Positions 43,300 through 52,562 of a stretch of DNA of 64,000 nt are shown here, piece after piece. Numbering within the stretch: position 1 is the stretch's first letter; each line of letters begins with the position of its first letter. Location: the NCBI GenBank assembly GCA_002441135.1, contig DJVJ01000041.1, forward strand, positions 32,002-96,001, written 5' to 3'. Source of the stretch: Caryophanales bacterium UBA6259 (GTDB lineage: Bacteria > Bacillota > Bacilli > Tepidibacillales > Tepidibacillaceae). A program made the translations under genes and the position numbers. The notes beneath the pieces are model-generated. The model was not told where the DNA came from. It saw only the letters and a list, made by a program, of their open reading frames with translations, and searched no databases.

Positions 43300-44595
43300 A
43301 TGTCTATTTTTGAAAAAATTGATATGCCAACTAGTGGGGACAAGATTACGATTGAAAACGGGAAGTTAAATGTACCTAACAACCCAATCATTCCATTTAT
43401 TGAGGGAGACGGAATTGGTCCTGATATTTGGGCCGCATCCCAAAGAGTTCTAGATGCTGCTGTTGAAAAAGCATATGGTGGCGAGAAGAAGATTTCCTGG
43501 TTCGAGGTTTACACAGGGGAGAAATCCTTTGATAAATTTGGTGAATGGCTTCCTAACGATACTCTTTTAGCAATGAGAGAGTACTTAGTAGGAATCAAAG
43601 GACCACTTACTACTCCAATTGGTGGAGGAATTCGTTCTTTAAACGTAGCATTACGTCAAGAGTTAGATTTATATGCTTGTGTACGTCCAGTTCGTTACTA
43701 TGAAGGAGTACCTTCTCCAATTAAGCATCCAGAATGGACAGACATGGTAATCTTCCGTGAAAACGCAGAAGATATCTACGCTGGTATTGAATGGCAAGAA
43801 GGAACAGAAGAAGTAAAGAAGCTTATTAACTACTTACAAACTGAAATGGGTGTTACAAAAATCCGCTTCCCAGAAACTTCTGGTATTGGTATTAAGCCTG
43901 TTTCTAAAGAGGGTACATACCGTTTAGTTCGTTCCGCAATCGAATATGCAATTGAGAACAAGCGTGCAACTGTTACTCTAGTTCACAAAGGTAACATCAT
44001 GAAGTTTACTGAAGGTGCATTTAAAAACTGGGGTTATGAGCTTGCTGAGAAAGAATTTGGCGATAAAGTATTCACTTGGGCTCAATATGATCGTCTTGTT
44101 GAAGAACAAGGTAAAGATGCTGCTAATAAAGCGCAAGCAGATGCTGAAGCTGCAGGCAAAATTATCGTTAAGGATGTAATCGCAGATGCATTCTTACAAC
44201 AAATTTTAACTAGACCAAAAGAGTATGATGTAATCGCAACTCTTAACTTAAATGGAGACTATATCTCTGATGCATTAGCTGCACAGGTTGGTGGTATTGG
44301 TATTGCTCCAGGAGCAAACATCAACTATGATACTGGTGTTGCAATTTTTGAAGCTACTCACGGTACAGCTCCAAAATATGCTGGATTAGATAAGGTAAAT
44401 CCTTCTTCTGTTATCCTTTCTGGTGAAATGATGCTTCGTTTCATGGGATGGACAGAAGCTGCTGATCTTATCGTTTCTGCAATGGAGAAAACAATTTCCA
44501 ATAAGACAGTAACTTATGACTTTGCTCGTCTAATGGAAGGTGCAACTGAGTTAAAATGCTCCGAGTTCGGTACAGCATTAATTAACAATATGTAA
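43300..44595 (+). CDS. icd: NADP-dependent isocitrate dehydrogenase
   Basis: A 431-residue enzyme oxidising isocitrate to 2-oxoglutarate. It has PFIEGDGIGPDIW, GGGIRSLNVALRQELDLYACVRPVRYY (substrate Ser and Arg residues), the metal-site NLNGDYISDALAAQVGG, and HGTAPKYAGLDKVNP where Lys and Tyr mark NADP specificity. Length and motifs match the E. coli/B. subtilis type. ATG at 43300 behind GGAGG. Its own promoter, upstream hairpin and cre box suggest separate control from citrate synthase. Confidence 0.96.
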   Translation: MSIFEKIDMPTSGDKITIENGKLNVPNNPIIPFIEGDGIGPDIWAASQRVLDAAVEKAYGGEKKISWFEVYTGEKSFDKFGEWLPNDTLLAMREYLVGIKGPLTTPIGGGIRSLNVALRQELDLYACVRPVRYYEGVPSPIKHPEWTDMVIFRENAEDIYAGIEWQEGTEEVKKLINYLQTEMGVTKIRFPETSGIGIKPVSKEGTYRLVRSAIEYAIENKRATVTLVHKGNIMKFTEGAFKNWGYELAEKEFGDKVFTWAQYDRLVEEQGKDAANKAQADAEAAGKIIVKDVIADAFLQQILTRPKEYDVIATLNLNGDYISDALAAQVGGIGIAPGANINYDTGVAIFEATHGTAPKYAGLDKVNPSSVILSGEMMLRFMGWTEAADLIVSAMEKTISNKTVTYDFARLMEGATELKCSEFGTALINNM

Positions 44596-44634
44596 TTCAT
44601 TTATTGATTAAAAATCCACTTGGGAGGGATGAAG

Positions 44635-45573
44635 ATGACTTTTAAACGCAGAAAAATAGCGGTTATTGGTGCCGGCTTTACAGGTGCTACAACAGCATTG
44701 TACTTAGCTCAAAAAGAATTAGGAGACATTGTTCTAGTTGATATTCCTCAATTAGAAAATCCTACAAAAGGTAAGGCTCTAGATATGATGGAGGCAACTC
44801 CAGTACTTGGGGTTGACGCTAATATTACTGGTACTAGCAGCTATGAAGATATTAAGGACGCTGATATCGTAATTATTACCGCTGGAGTAGCTCGTAAGCC
44901 AGGAATGAGTCGCGATGACTTAGTTAACATAAATGCAGGCATCATGAAGTCAGTCGCTGAACAAGTGAAGGTACAAGCGCCAAACTCCTATATAATCGTA
45001 TTATCCAATCCAGTTGATGCGATGACATATGTTGCTTACAAAGTAACAGGATTTCCAAGAAGTCGCGTTATCGGTCAATCTGGAGTACTAGATACTGCTC
45101 GCTTCCGTACATTTGTTGCTCAAGCACTAAATGTATCTGTTGAAGATGTAAATGGATTTGTATTAGGTGGACATGGTGATACAATGGTTCCACTTATCAG
45201 ATATTCTTTTGCTGGTGGTATTCCATTAGAGAAGCTTTTACCAAAAGATCAGCTTGATGCGATCGTTGCTCGTACACGTACTGGTGGAGGAGAGATTGTT
45301 AATCTTTTAGGTAACGGTAGTGCTTATTATGCACCTGCAGCGGCTCTTGCACAAATGGCTGAAGCGATCTTAAAGGATAAAAAGCGTATCATTCCAACTA
45401 TTGCTTACTTAGAAGGGGAATATGGATATAATGACATCTATCTTGGTGTTCCAACTCTAATTGGTGGTAGTGGTATTGAGCAAATTTATGAGTTAGAGCT
45501 TACTGATGAAGAAAAAGCAGCATTAGATTATTCGGCTGAAGCTGTTGAAAGTGTACTAAAAATAGTTCGTTAA
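44635..45573 (+). CDS. mdh: Malate dehydrogenase (NAD-dependent, LDH-like)
   Basis: A 312-residue enzyme making oxaloacetate, the same length as B. subtilis Mdh. It has the NAD fold IAVIGAGFTGATTALYLA, VDIPQLENPTKGKALDM, the mobile loop Arg in ARKPGMSRDDL and the active-site GGHGDTMVPL with catalytic His. The ATG at 44635 is preferred because GGGAGG then lies 7 bp upstream; ATG 44629 and TTG 44620 are less well placed. It is 39 bp after icd and ends at a strong terminator. Confidence 0.96.
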   Translation: MTFKRRKIAVIGAGFTGATTALYLAQKELGDIVLVDIPQLENPTKGKALDMMEATPVLGVDANITGTSSYEDIKDADIVIITAGVARKPGMSRDDLVNINAGIMKSVAEQVKVQAPNSYIIVLSNPVDAMTYVAYKVTGFPRSRVIGQSGVLDTARFRTFVAQALNVSVEDVNGFVLGGHGDTMVPLIRYSFAGGIPLEKLLPKDQLDAIVARTRTGGGEIVNLLGNGSAYYAPAAALAQMAEAILKDKKRIIPTIAYLEGEYGYNDIYLGVPTLIGGSGIEQIYELELTDEEKAALDYSAEAVESVLKIVR

Positions 45574-45597
45574 TTTAACGATAAAAACTTATTAAAT

Positions 45598-45629
45598 AAC
45601 CTTGGAGAGACTCTCCAAGGTTATTTTTA
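45598..45629 (+). terminator. Rho-independent terminator after mdh
   Basis: AACCTTGGAGAG and CTCTCCAAGGTT are perfect 12-base arms around a single A, followed by ATTTTTAG. Confidence 0.9.
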
Positions 45630-46122
45630 GTTGGATAGGGTTTATAAAAATAGTGGACTAATTCAAACGTATAAGTTAAAATAGTAGATGGGTTGAATTT
45701 TTAAAATTTTTTGAATATCTATTTAAATTTACATCTTAAACATTAAACGTGCGAGTCTCTATTAAACTACTATCGTATTAATGGTTTAATGCGAGAAATT
45801 TTTTCTCGAAAATAACTTTTTTTTACTTGTTATTTCGTTCAACTCCAGTATAATAAATATATAATTAAATACTAAGAATAATTATTCAATTTAAAGCTAT
45901 ACTTTATTAACGGAAGATTCTGAAAATAAATTATTCATAGTTTTTAATAAAAATTCTAGACATTAATTAAAAAAATATATAACATAACATTAAATATATT
46001 AAATAAACTAGAATACTAGATTTATAAGTTTCTCGAATTAGAATTGTTTGTCATTAGGTTTTAGGATTGTGATTATTCACAATCTAAAATATAACAACAC
46101 AAATATAAGAGGGGGTCAAATT
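45630..46122 (+). other. Long AT-rich leader region of the opp operon
   Basis: No gene is visible. It contains a small hairpin CGAGAAA/TTTCTCG (45792-45808) and the promoter at 45827-45854. The remaining 260 bp to oppA are very A/T-rich without an obvious riboswitch or further hairpin, so oppA has an unusually long leader. Confidence 0.6.
45827..45854 (+). promoter_or_regulatory. SigA-type promoter of the opp operon
   Basis: TTGTTA (45827-45832) and TATAAT (45849-45854) with a 16-bp spacer. A hairpin (45792-45808) ends 18 bp upstream and could be an operator. Confidence 0.55.
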
Positions 46123-47748
46123 ATGAAAAAAGCTAGCAAATGGTTAGCGTTAATGCTTGCAATTATTATGCTTGCAAGTGTTGGTCTTGTAGGTTGTGGT
46201 GGCACAAAAGAAGAGACCAAAGATTCAGGTCAAGGAACAACTGAAACTCCTAAGGCAGATGTTCAAGAGTTTCACTTCATGACTACTGATGAGCCTTACT
46301 TAGATCCACAAGCTGGTCAGTACAGTTTAGAGTTTGAAATCATGAACAACATTTACGAAGGTCTTCTTCGTATGAATGCAAACCAAGAGTATGAAAAAGC
46401 ATTAGCAGAAGATATTCAAACTTCTGAAGATGGATTAACTTGGACATTTAAGATCCGTGACGCAAAATGGAGTGATGGTTCCGCTATCACAGCACACGAC
46501 TTCGTATATGGTCTTGAGCGTGCAGTTAGTGAAGAATTAGCTTCCATTTATGCATTTATCGTAAGTGACTATGTTAAAGAAGCAAAAGCTACTGACGATA
46601 AGACTTTAGTTGTTACTTTAACTAAGCCAGTTCCTTACTTTGAAAGCTTATTAACTTTCGCAACATACTACCCTGTTAAGAAAGAATTCGTAGAAGCTAA
46701 AGGTGAATCCTTTGGTAAAGATAAAGATAGCTTATTATTCAATGGACCATTTAAGGTTACTGATTGGCAGCCAGACCAGAAGTTAGTTCTTGAAAAGAAC
46801 GAAAACTACTGGGATGCAGCTAATGTAAAATTAGAGAAAATTACTTTAGACATTATTAAAGATAGTAAAGCAGCTTTAAACTTATACCTAGCTGGAGAGC
46901 TTGATCGTGTAGGTTTAGCTGGTGAAGATGTAAATGTGTATAAGAATGATGCAGCTTATGCTGATCAATTCGAATCTACTCCAGATACAGTAACATTCTG
47001 GTTAATGCTTAATAACCAAAATGAAGTACTTAAAAATGCAAACATCCGTAAAGCATTATCTTGGGGATTTGACCGTGAAAACTATGTAAACATCGTTTTA
47101 AATAACGGTTCTATTCCAGCATACGGTATTGTTCCTCCAGGAATGCCTGGACCAGAAGGTCAAACATTCCGTGATGCTAACGGAGATTTAGTTGGTTATG
47201 ATTTAACTAAGGCTCAAGAATATCTTGCAGCTGGATTAAAAGAATTAAATCTAGAAAAATTACCTGCATTAATCTACTTAGGATATGATAGTGATATTGG
47301 TATTAAAGGTTCTGAGTTCATTAAAGATATGTACCGTAAATTAGGTATTGATATCACAATTGAAAACTTACCAGTAGCAGCTGTTAAAGAAAAGCGTAAA
47401 GCTGGTCAGTTTGACTTATTCTTCGGTGGATGGGGTCCAGACTACTGGGATCCAATGACATTTATGGATCTATTCGTAACTGAAGGTTCCTTCAACGATG
47501 GTAAATGGTCAAATGCTAAATACGATGAGAATATCAAGTTTGCTCAAACAACAGCTGATTTCAAAACTCGTATGGAAAAATTATTAGAAGCTGAGAAGAT
47601 CATGGTTGCTGAAGAAGCTGGTATCGTTCCTGTATACTACCGTGGTGTTTCCAGATTAACAAAGCCATATGTAAAAGGTTTTGTTAAGCATCAATTTGGT
47701 GCAGATTCTTCATGGAAATGGACTAGTATTGAAGGTAAAGGGGAATAA
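46123..47748 (+). CDS. oppA: Oligopeptide ABC transporter substrate-binding lipoprotein
   Basis: A 541-residue family-5 extracytoplasmic binding protein. A signal peptide ends with the lipobox GLVGC (about residue 27), followed by an acidic/polar linker. Typical stretches are DPQAGQYSLEFEIMNNIYEGL, SDGSAITAHDFVYGLERA, and the late GGWGPDYWDPMTFMDL. It binds peptides outside the cell for OppBCDF. The ATG at 46123 has AGAGGGGG; the longer frame from 46048 would mask the signal peptide. Substrate length or identity cannot be read. A hairpin separates it from oppB. Confidence 0.9.
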   Translation: MKKASKWLALMLAIIMLASVGLVGCGGTKEETKDSGQGTTETPKADVQEFHFMTTDEPYLDPQAGQYSLEFEIMNNIYEGLLRMNANQEYEKALAEDIQTSEDGLTWTFKIRDAKWSDGSAITAHDFVYGLERAVSEELASIYAFIVSDYVKEAKATDDKTLVVTLTKPVPYFESLLTFATYYPVKKEFVEAKGESFGKDKDSLLFNGPFKVTDWQPDQKLVLEKNENYWDAANVKLEKITLDIIKDSKAALNLYLAGELDRVGLAGEDVNVYKNDAAYADQFESTPDTVTFWLMLNNQNEVLKNANIRKALSWGFDRENYVNIVLNNGSIPAYGIVPPGMPGPEGQTFRDANGDLVGYDLTKAQEYLAAGLKELNLEKLPALIYLGYDSDIGIKGSEFIKDMYRKLGIDITIENLPVAAVKEKRKAGQFDLFFGGWGPDYWDPMTFMDLFVTEGSFNDGKWSNAKYDENIKFAQTTADFKTRMEKLLEAEKIMVAEEAGIVPVYYRGVSRLTKPYVKGFVKHQFGADSSWKWTSIEGKGE

Positions 47749-47778
47749 TAAAAAAATAATTTCCTGATAAGCATATGG

Positions 47779-47809
47779 AGGTATATGGGGATAATATCCT
47801 CATATACCT
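47779..47809 (+). promoter_or_regulatory. Intercistronic hairpin between oppA and oppB
   Basis: AGGTATATGGGGATA (47779-47793) pairs with TATCCTCATATACCT (47795-47809), 15 positions with one G-T pair. There is no T-run. Such hairpins usually protect the binding-protein mRNA or partly limit read-through, giving more OppA than permease. Confidence 0.6.
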
Positions 47810-47891
47810 TCTGTACGCTTAAGAATGTTTAGCCACTCTAAATTTTTGTTAGTCAAAAATTATTTTTCCCTATACTTTAGGAGGTGCAACA

Positions 47892-48818
47892 GTGTTAAGA
47901 TACACACTTAGACGATTTGGGTACATGTTAATCACCATGTGGGTAATTATCACCCTAACATTCTTTTTAATGCATATGCTTCCTGGAGATCCATTCTCAG
48001 ATATAGAAAAAATGACTCCAGAAGTAAAAGCCAAATTATTAGCAAAATATGGTCTTGATAAGTCACTACCAGAGCAGTATATGATTTACCTAGGCAACAT
48101 AGTAAAAGGAGATCTTGGATCCTCTTACAAAACATCAAATCGTGATGTAAATGATATTATTGAGCAACACTTCCCTACATCAGCAAGAATTGGTGGTCAG
48201 GCAATAGTTTTTGGATTATTTGTTGGATTAACTTTAGGTATTGTAGCAGCACTTCGACAGAACTCTTGGGTCGACTATAGTGCAATTTTAGTTGCGATTA
48301 TTGGAGTTTCTATACCTAACTTCGTTATTGCAACATTACTTTCGTATTTTGTTGGGGTTAAACTTGGATGGTTCCCTCCAGCAGGATGGGGTAAATTCTC
48401 ACATACAGTAATGCCATCCTTTGCATTATCCTTAGGAATGCTAGCATATTTTGCGAGAATGATGCGTACTAGTATGCTTGATGTTATTGGACAAGATTAT
48501 ATGCGTACTGCAAAATCAAAAGGTCTAAACGATTTCCAGATTGTAGTAAAGCATATGATTAGAAATGCTATTTTACCAATCATTACTATTTTAGGACCGA
48601 TGATTGTTGGTATTATTACTGGTACAATTATTATTGAGCAGATTTTTATTATTCCTGGTCTAGGAAAATATTATATACATTCGATTTATCTAAATGATTA
48701 TGCAGTTACTTTAGGACTAACTATTTTCTATAGTGCATTGCTAATTTTTGCTATTTTCGTTGTAGATATTTTATATGGTGTAATTGATCCAAGAATCAGA
48801 GTTGCTGGAAGGAAGTGA
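47892..48818 (+). CDS. oppB: Oligopeptide ABC transporter permease OppB
   Basis: A 308-residue permease with six membrane segments. The first begins RFGYMLITMWVIITLTFFLMHMLPGDPF, and the cytoplasmic EAA loop is ARMMRTSMLDVIGQDYMRTAKSKGL. It forms the channel with OppC. GTG start at 47892 behind GGAGGTG. Its stop lies 5 bp before oppC's ATG. Confidence 0.92.
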   Translation: MLRYTLRRFGYMLITMWVIITLTFFLMHMLPGDPFSDIEKMTPEVKAKLLAKYGLDKSLPEQYMIYLGNIVKGDLGSSYKTSNRDVNDIIEQHFPTSARIGGQAIVFGLFVGLTLGIVAALRQNSWVDYSAILVAIIGVSIPNFVIATLLSYFVGVKLGWFPPAGWGKFSHTVMPSFALSLGMLAYFARMMRTSMLDVIGQDYMRTAKSKGLNDFQIVVKHMIRNAILPIITILGPMIVGIITGTIIIEQIFIIPGLGKYYIHSIYLNDYAVTLGLTIFYSALLIFAIFVVDILYGVIDPRIRVAGRK

Positions 48819-48823
48819 TAGCT

Positions 48824-49756
48824 ATGGAAATTAAAAAAGAAATGTTCAAACCACTAAATAGAGATGAATCACAGAAAGAACAAATTGCTCGTCCAAGCTT
48901 GACCTTTTGGCAAGATGCTTGGAGAAGATTGAAAAAAAATCCTTTAGCAATGGCGTCATTAATTCTATTGGGTTCCATTTTACTAATAGCATTAATCGGA
49001 CCATTTCTAAATGACTATAATTATTATGAGCAGGATTATTCTGTAGTTAACCTTAAACCATTTACTCCAGAAGCTATGGAATCAAATCATTGGTTTGGTA
49101 CAGATGACTTAGGTCGTGATATCTGGCAACGTTTATGGAAAGGTACTCAAATATCCTTATTTATCGGTATTGTTGCTGCAAGCTTAGATTTAACAATTGG
49201 AGTACTTTATGGTGGTATTTCTGGTTATAAAGGTGGAAGAGTTGACGATATCATGATGAGAATCGTGGAGATTCTTATGGGTATTCCATATTTAATCCTT
49301 GCGATTTTGTTAATCTTGGTTTTAGAGCCTGGTTTAACTGCAATTATTTTGGCACTTTCTGTCACCGGTTGGATTGGTATGGCACGTATTGTTCGTGGAC
49401 AGCTATTCCAATTAAAAGAACAGGAGTTTATTCTTGCTGCTAAAACATTAGGTGCTAATACAAGAAGAATGATGTTAAAGCACTTAATTCCAAATACAAT
49501 GGGTCCAATCATTGTATCCATCACATTTACAATTCCAGGTGCGATTTTTACAGAAGCAACTTTAAGTTTCTTAGGATTAGGTTTAAGACCACCTTTAGCT
49601 AGTTTAGGGGTACTTGTAAACCAAGGTTACGGTTTATTTAAAAATCTTCCATGGAATCTATGGTTCCCAGCCGCGGTTATTAGTTTAATCATGTTAGCAT
49701 TTAACCTACTTGGTGATGGATTGCGTGACGCATTAGATCCTAAGATGCGTAAATAG
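48824..49756 (+). CDS. oppC: Oligopeptide ABC transporter permease OppC
   Basis: A 310-residue permease: a cytoplasmic N-terminus, the first membrane segment MASLILLGSILLIALIGPFL, the HWFGTDDLGRDIWQRLWKGT signature of OppC/DppC, and the EAA loop RGQLFQLKEQEFILAAKTLGAN. The ATG at 48824 has GGAAGG eight to nine bases upstream; a GTG at 48815 overlapping oppB is a less likely start. Confidence 0.92.
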   Translation: MEIKKEMFKPLNRDESQKEQIARPSLTFWQDAWRRLKKNPLAMASLILLGSILLIALIGPFLNDYNYYEQDYSVVNLKPFTPEAMESNHWFGTDDLGRDIWQRLWKGTQISLFIGIVAASLDLTIGVLYGGISGYKGGRVDDIMMRIVEILMGIPYLILAILLILVLEPGLTAIILALSVTGWIGMARIVRGQLFQLKEQEFILAAKTLGANTRRMMLKHLIPNTMGPIIVSITFTIPGAIFTEATLSFLGLGLRPPLASLGVLVNQGYGLFKNLPWNLWFPAAVISLIMLAFNLLGDGLRDALDPKMRK

Positions 49757-49770
49757 AAGGGGGTCACATC

Positions 49771-50787
49771 ATGGATGAAAAAATTCTAGAAGTAAAAAAC
49801 TTACATGTATCTTTTTACACATATGCAGGGGAAGTAAAAGCTGTACGCGATGTGAATTTTGAATTGAAAAAAGGTGAATCATTAGCTATTGTTGGTGAGT
49901 CAGGTAGTGGTAAAAGTGTTACCTCTCAAACCATTATGCGCTTGATTCCTGAACCACCTGGAAAAATTAAAAGTGGTGAAATTTTATTTGGTGGAAAAGA
50001 TTTAACAAAGCTTTCAAATAAAGAAATGCAATCCATTCGTGGATCAGAAATCGGAATGATATTCCAAGATCCGATGACTTCCTTAAACCCTACGATGACT
50101 ATCGGTAAGCAAATTTCAGAAGGTTTAATTAAGCATCAGGGCCTAAGTAAAGTAGAAGCAAAGCAGCGCTCTATTGAAATGCTTGATCTAGTTGGTATAC
50201 CAAATGCTGCTGAAAGGGTAGATCAATATCCTCATCAATTTAGTGGTGGTATGAGACAAAGGGTTATGATTGCTATTGCGTTAGCAAGTAATCCAAAGCT
50301 TCTCATTGCTGATGAACCTACAACTGCATTAGATGTAACAATTCAAGCTCAAATATTAGATTTAATGAAAAATCTGCAAGAAAAAATGGACACTTCCATT
50401 ATTATCATTACACATGATCTTGGAGTAGTGGCTGATATTGCTCAAAAGGTAATTGTAATGTATGCAGGAACCGTAATTGAGCGTGGAAGCTTAGACGATA
50501 TATTCTATAATCCACAGCATCCATATACATGGGGATTATTACGTTCTGTGCCTCGTTTAGATTCAAAAGAGCAAGGTGAACTGATTCCAATTTTAGGTAC
50601 ACCACCAGATTTGCTTGCACCACCAAAGGGATGTCCATTTGCTCCTCGTTGTGACTATGCAATGGATGTGTGTCTAAATATGCCTGAGGAAACAACAGTA
50701 AATCCAGGTCATAAAGTGAAATGTTGGTTACAGCATCCAATGGCCCCAAAAGTAGAAAGACCAGCAGAGATTGGGGGTAGAAATTAA
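49771..50787 (+). CDS. oppD: Oligopeptide ABC transporter ATP-binding protein OppD
   Basis: A 338-residue ABC ATPase with Walker A GESGSGKSVTS, Q-loop MIFQDPMTSLNP, signature FSGGMRQR, Walker B LLIADEPTTALD and the switch His in ITHDLG. The C-terminal oligopeptide/dipeptide extension (about 235-330) keeps the cysteine cluster CPFAPRC...C...C, which in DppD can hold an iron-sulfur cluster. One-base overlap with oppF. Confidence 0.94.
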   Translation: MDEKILEVKNLHVSFYTYAGEVKAVRDVNFELKKGESLAIVGESGSGKSVTSQTIMRLIPEPPGKIKSGEILFGGKDLTKLSNKEMQSIRGSEIGMIFQDPMTSLNPTMTIGKQISEGLIKHQGLSKVEAKQRSIEMLDLVGIPNAAERVDQYPHQFSGGMRQRVMIAIALASNPKLLIADEPTTALDVTIQAQILDLMKNLQEKMDTSIIIITHDLGVVADIAQKVIVMYAGTVIERGSLDDIFYNPQHPYTWGLLRSVPRLDSKEQGELIPILGTPPDLLAPPKGCPFAPRCDYAMDVCLNMPEETTVNPGHKVKCWLQHPMAPKVERPAEIGGRN

Positions 50788-51746
50788 TGGCAGAAAATCA
50801 ACCAATACTAGAAGTTAGAAACCTTAAAAAGCACTTTAATGTAGGAAAAGGTGCTATTTTAAAGGCAGTAGATGGTGTATCCTTCACCATTAATAAAGGC
50901 GAAACCTTAGGATTAGTTGGTGAGAGTGGTTGTGGTAAATCCACAACAGGCAGAACGATTATTCGTCTGTATGATGCAACTGAAGGGGAAGTCATTTTTA
51001 ATGGAAAAGATGTCCATAAATTAAATAATCATGAAATGAAAAGCTTTAATAGAGAAATGCAAATGATTTTCCAAGATCCTTATGCTTCATTAAACCCAAG
51101 AATGACTGTCGCTGACATTATTGCAGAAGGTATTGATATTCATGGGTTAGCTACAGGAAAAGAGAGAATGAAACGAGTTTATGATCTTTTAGAAACAGTT
51201 GGATTGAATAAGGAGCACGCAAACCGTTTTCCACACGAATTCAGTGGCGGTCAACGTCAAAGAATTGGGATAGCACGTGCACTTGCTGTTGAGCCAAGCT
51301 TTATTATTGCTGACGAGCCAATTTCTGCATTAGACGTGTCTATTCAAGCACAGGTAGTTAATTTATTGGAAAAGCTTCAAAAAGAGAAAGGCTTAACATA
51401 TTTATTTATTGCCCATGACTTATCCATGGTTAAATATATCAGTGATCGTGTAGGAGTAATGTATTTAGGGGCACTTGTTGAGCTTGCAGGAAGTGATGAG
51501 CTGTATGAAGACCCATTACATCCTTATACCGACGCATTATTATCTGCAATACCAATCCCAGATCCAGACATTGAACGTTCTAGAGAGCGTATTATTCTTG
51601 AAGGGGATGTTCCAAGTCCTATTAACCCTCCAAGTGGATGTCGTTTCCGTACTCGTTGCCCAAAAGCAATGCCAGAATGTGCAACTATGGTTCCTGAATG
51701 GAAAGAAGTAAAACCAAAACATTGGGTAGCTTGTCATTTATATTAA
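50787..51746 (+). CDS. oppF: Oligopeptide ABC transporter ATP-binding protein OppF
   Basis: A 319-residue ABC ATPase partner of OppD: Walker A GESGCGKSTTG, MIFQDPYASLNPRM, signature FSGGQRQR, Walker B IIADEPISALD and IAHDLSMVKYISD. The C-terminal part has GCRFRTRCPKAMPEC. Its ATG shares the last base of the oppD stop (TAATG). It is the final gene before a strong terminator. Confidence 0.94.
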   Translation: MAENQPILEVRNLKKHFNVGKGAILKAVDGVSFTINKGETLGLVGESGCGKSTTGRTIIRLYDATEGEVIFNGKDVHKLNNHEMKSFNREMQMIFQDPYASLNPRMTVADIIAEGIDIHGLATGKERMKRVYDLLETVGLNKEHANRFPHEFSGGQRQRIGIARALAVEPSFIIADEPISALDVSIQAQVVNLLEKLQKEKGLTYLFIAHDLSMVKYISDRVGVMYLGALVELAGSDELYEDPLHPYTDALLSAIPIPDPDIERSRERIILEGDVPSPINPPSGCRFRTRCPKAMPECATMVPEWKEVKPKHWVACHLY

Positions 51747-51770
51747 GCGAAATAATATAAAAATGAAAAC

Positions 51771-51801
51771 AAACACTGTCTTTTATAGACAGTGTTTTTA
51801 C
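51771..51801 (+). terminator. Rho-independent terminator after oppF
   Basis: AACACTGTC pairs with GACAGTGTT over a seven-base loop, followed by TTTA. The phoP -35 element overlaps its tail. Confidence 0.85.
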
Positions 51802-51825
51802 ATTTCTCTATAATTTAACTATAAA
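51797..51825 (+). promoter_or_regulatory. SigA-type promoter of phoPR
   Basis: TTTACA (51797-51802) and TATAAA (51820-51825) with 17 bp between, 24 bp before phoP. I did not see clear tandem TTAACA-like PhoP boxes. Confidence 0.5.
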
Positions 51826-51848
51826 TATTCATTCTGGAGGACTTTTAG

Positions 51849-52562
51849 ATGCCCAAAAAAATTCTTGTTGTTGATGATGAACCTTCAATAAGTACTCTTT
51901 TAAAATTTAATTTAGAAAAAAATGGATATTCCGTGATTTTAGGTAAAGATGGATTAGAAGCCATTCAATTAGTTAAGGATGAAAGCCCAGACTTACTCAT
52001 TTTAGATTTAATGCTACCAGAATTAGATGGTATGGAGGTTTGTAAAAATTTAAGACAAAATCAATATAATCTGCCAATCTTAATGCTTACTGCAAGAGAC
52101 GATGATTTTGATAAGGTATTAGGCTTAGAACTTGGTGCAGATGACTATATGACAAAACCTTTTAATACCAGAGAATTAATTGCGAGAGTTAAAGCAATTT
52201 TAAGAAGATATTCAGCTCCAACCCAAGATCAAAAGGAATTGGAAGAGGAACAGAAAATAAAGGTAGGCAACTTGATTATTGAAGAAGAAAAATATGAAGC
52301 CTACCATAATAGTGAGCTATTGGAGTTAACTCCAAAGGAATTTGAATTACTACTTTATCTTGCAAAGCATAAGAATAAAGTTTTAACAAGAGATCAATTG
52401 TTGGATGCTGTATGGAATTATGACTTTGCAGGGGACACAAGAATTGTTGATGTTCATATCAGTCATTTGCGTGAAAAAATTGAATTGGACACAAGACAAC
52501 CACAATATATAAAAACAGTTAGAGGTATTGGATATAAATTTGGTGAGCCAAAAAATGAATAA
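51849..52562 (+). CDS. phoP: OmpR-family response regulator PhoP
   Basis: A 237-residue regulator. The receiver (1-120) has Asp9/Asp10 and phospho-acceptor Asp53 (LILDLMLPELDGMEV), Thr/Lys in TARDD and MTKPF. A winged-helix output domain (about 140-235) includes ELTPKEFELLLYLAKH and RGIGYKFGEP. PhoP controls phosphate starvation genes in Bacillus. The assignment rests on family plus the partner PhoR and the neighbourhood with mdh/polA; other OmpR-type systems look similar. ATG behind CTGGAGGAC. Confidence 0.87.
   Translation: MPKKILVVDDEPSISTLLKFNLEKNGYSVILGKDGLEAIQLVKDESPDLLILDLMLPELDGMEVCKNLRQNQYNLPILMLTARDDDFDKVLGLELGADDYMTKPFNTRELIARVKAILRRYSAPTQDQKELEEEQKIKVGNLIIEEEKYEAYHNSELLELTPKEFELLLYLAKHKNKVLTRDQLLDAVWNYDFAGDTRIVDVHISHLREKIELDTRQPQYIKTVRGIGYKFGEPKNE

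Noticed and set aside
45792..45808. T-box or riboswitch in the opp leader
   Set aside because: Only a 7-bp hairpin is present. No T-box sequence or other conserved aptamer block was found in the 500 bp.
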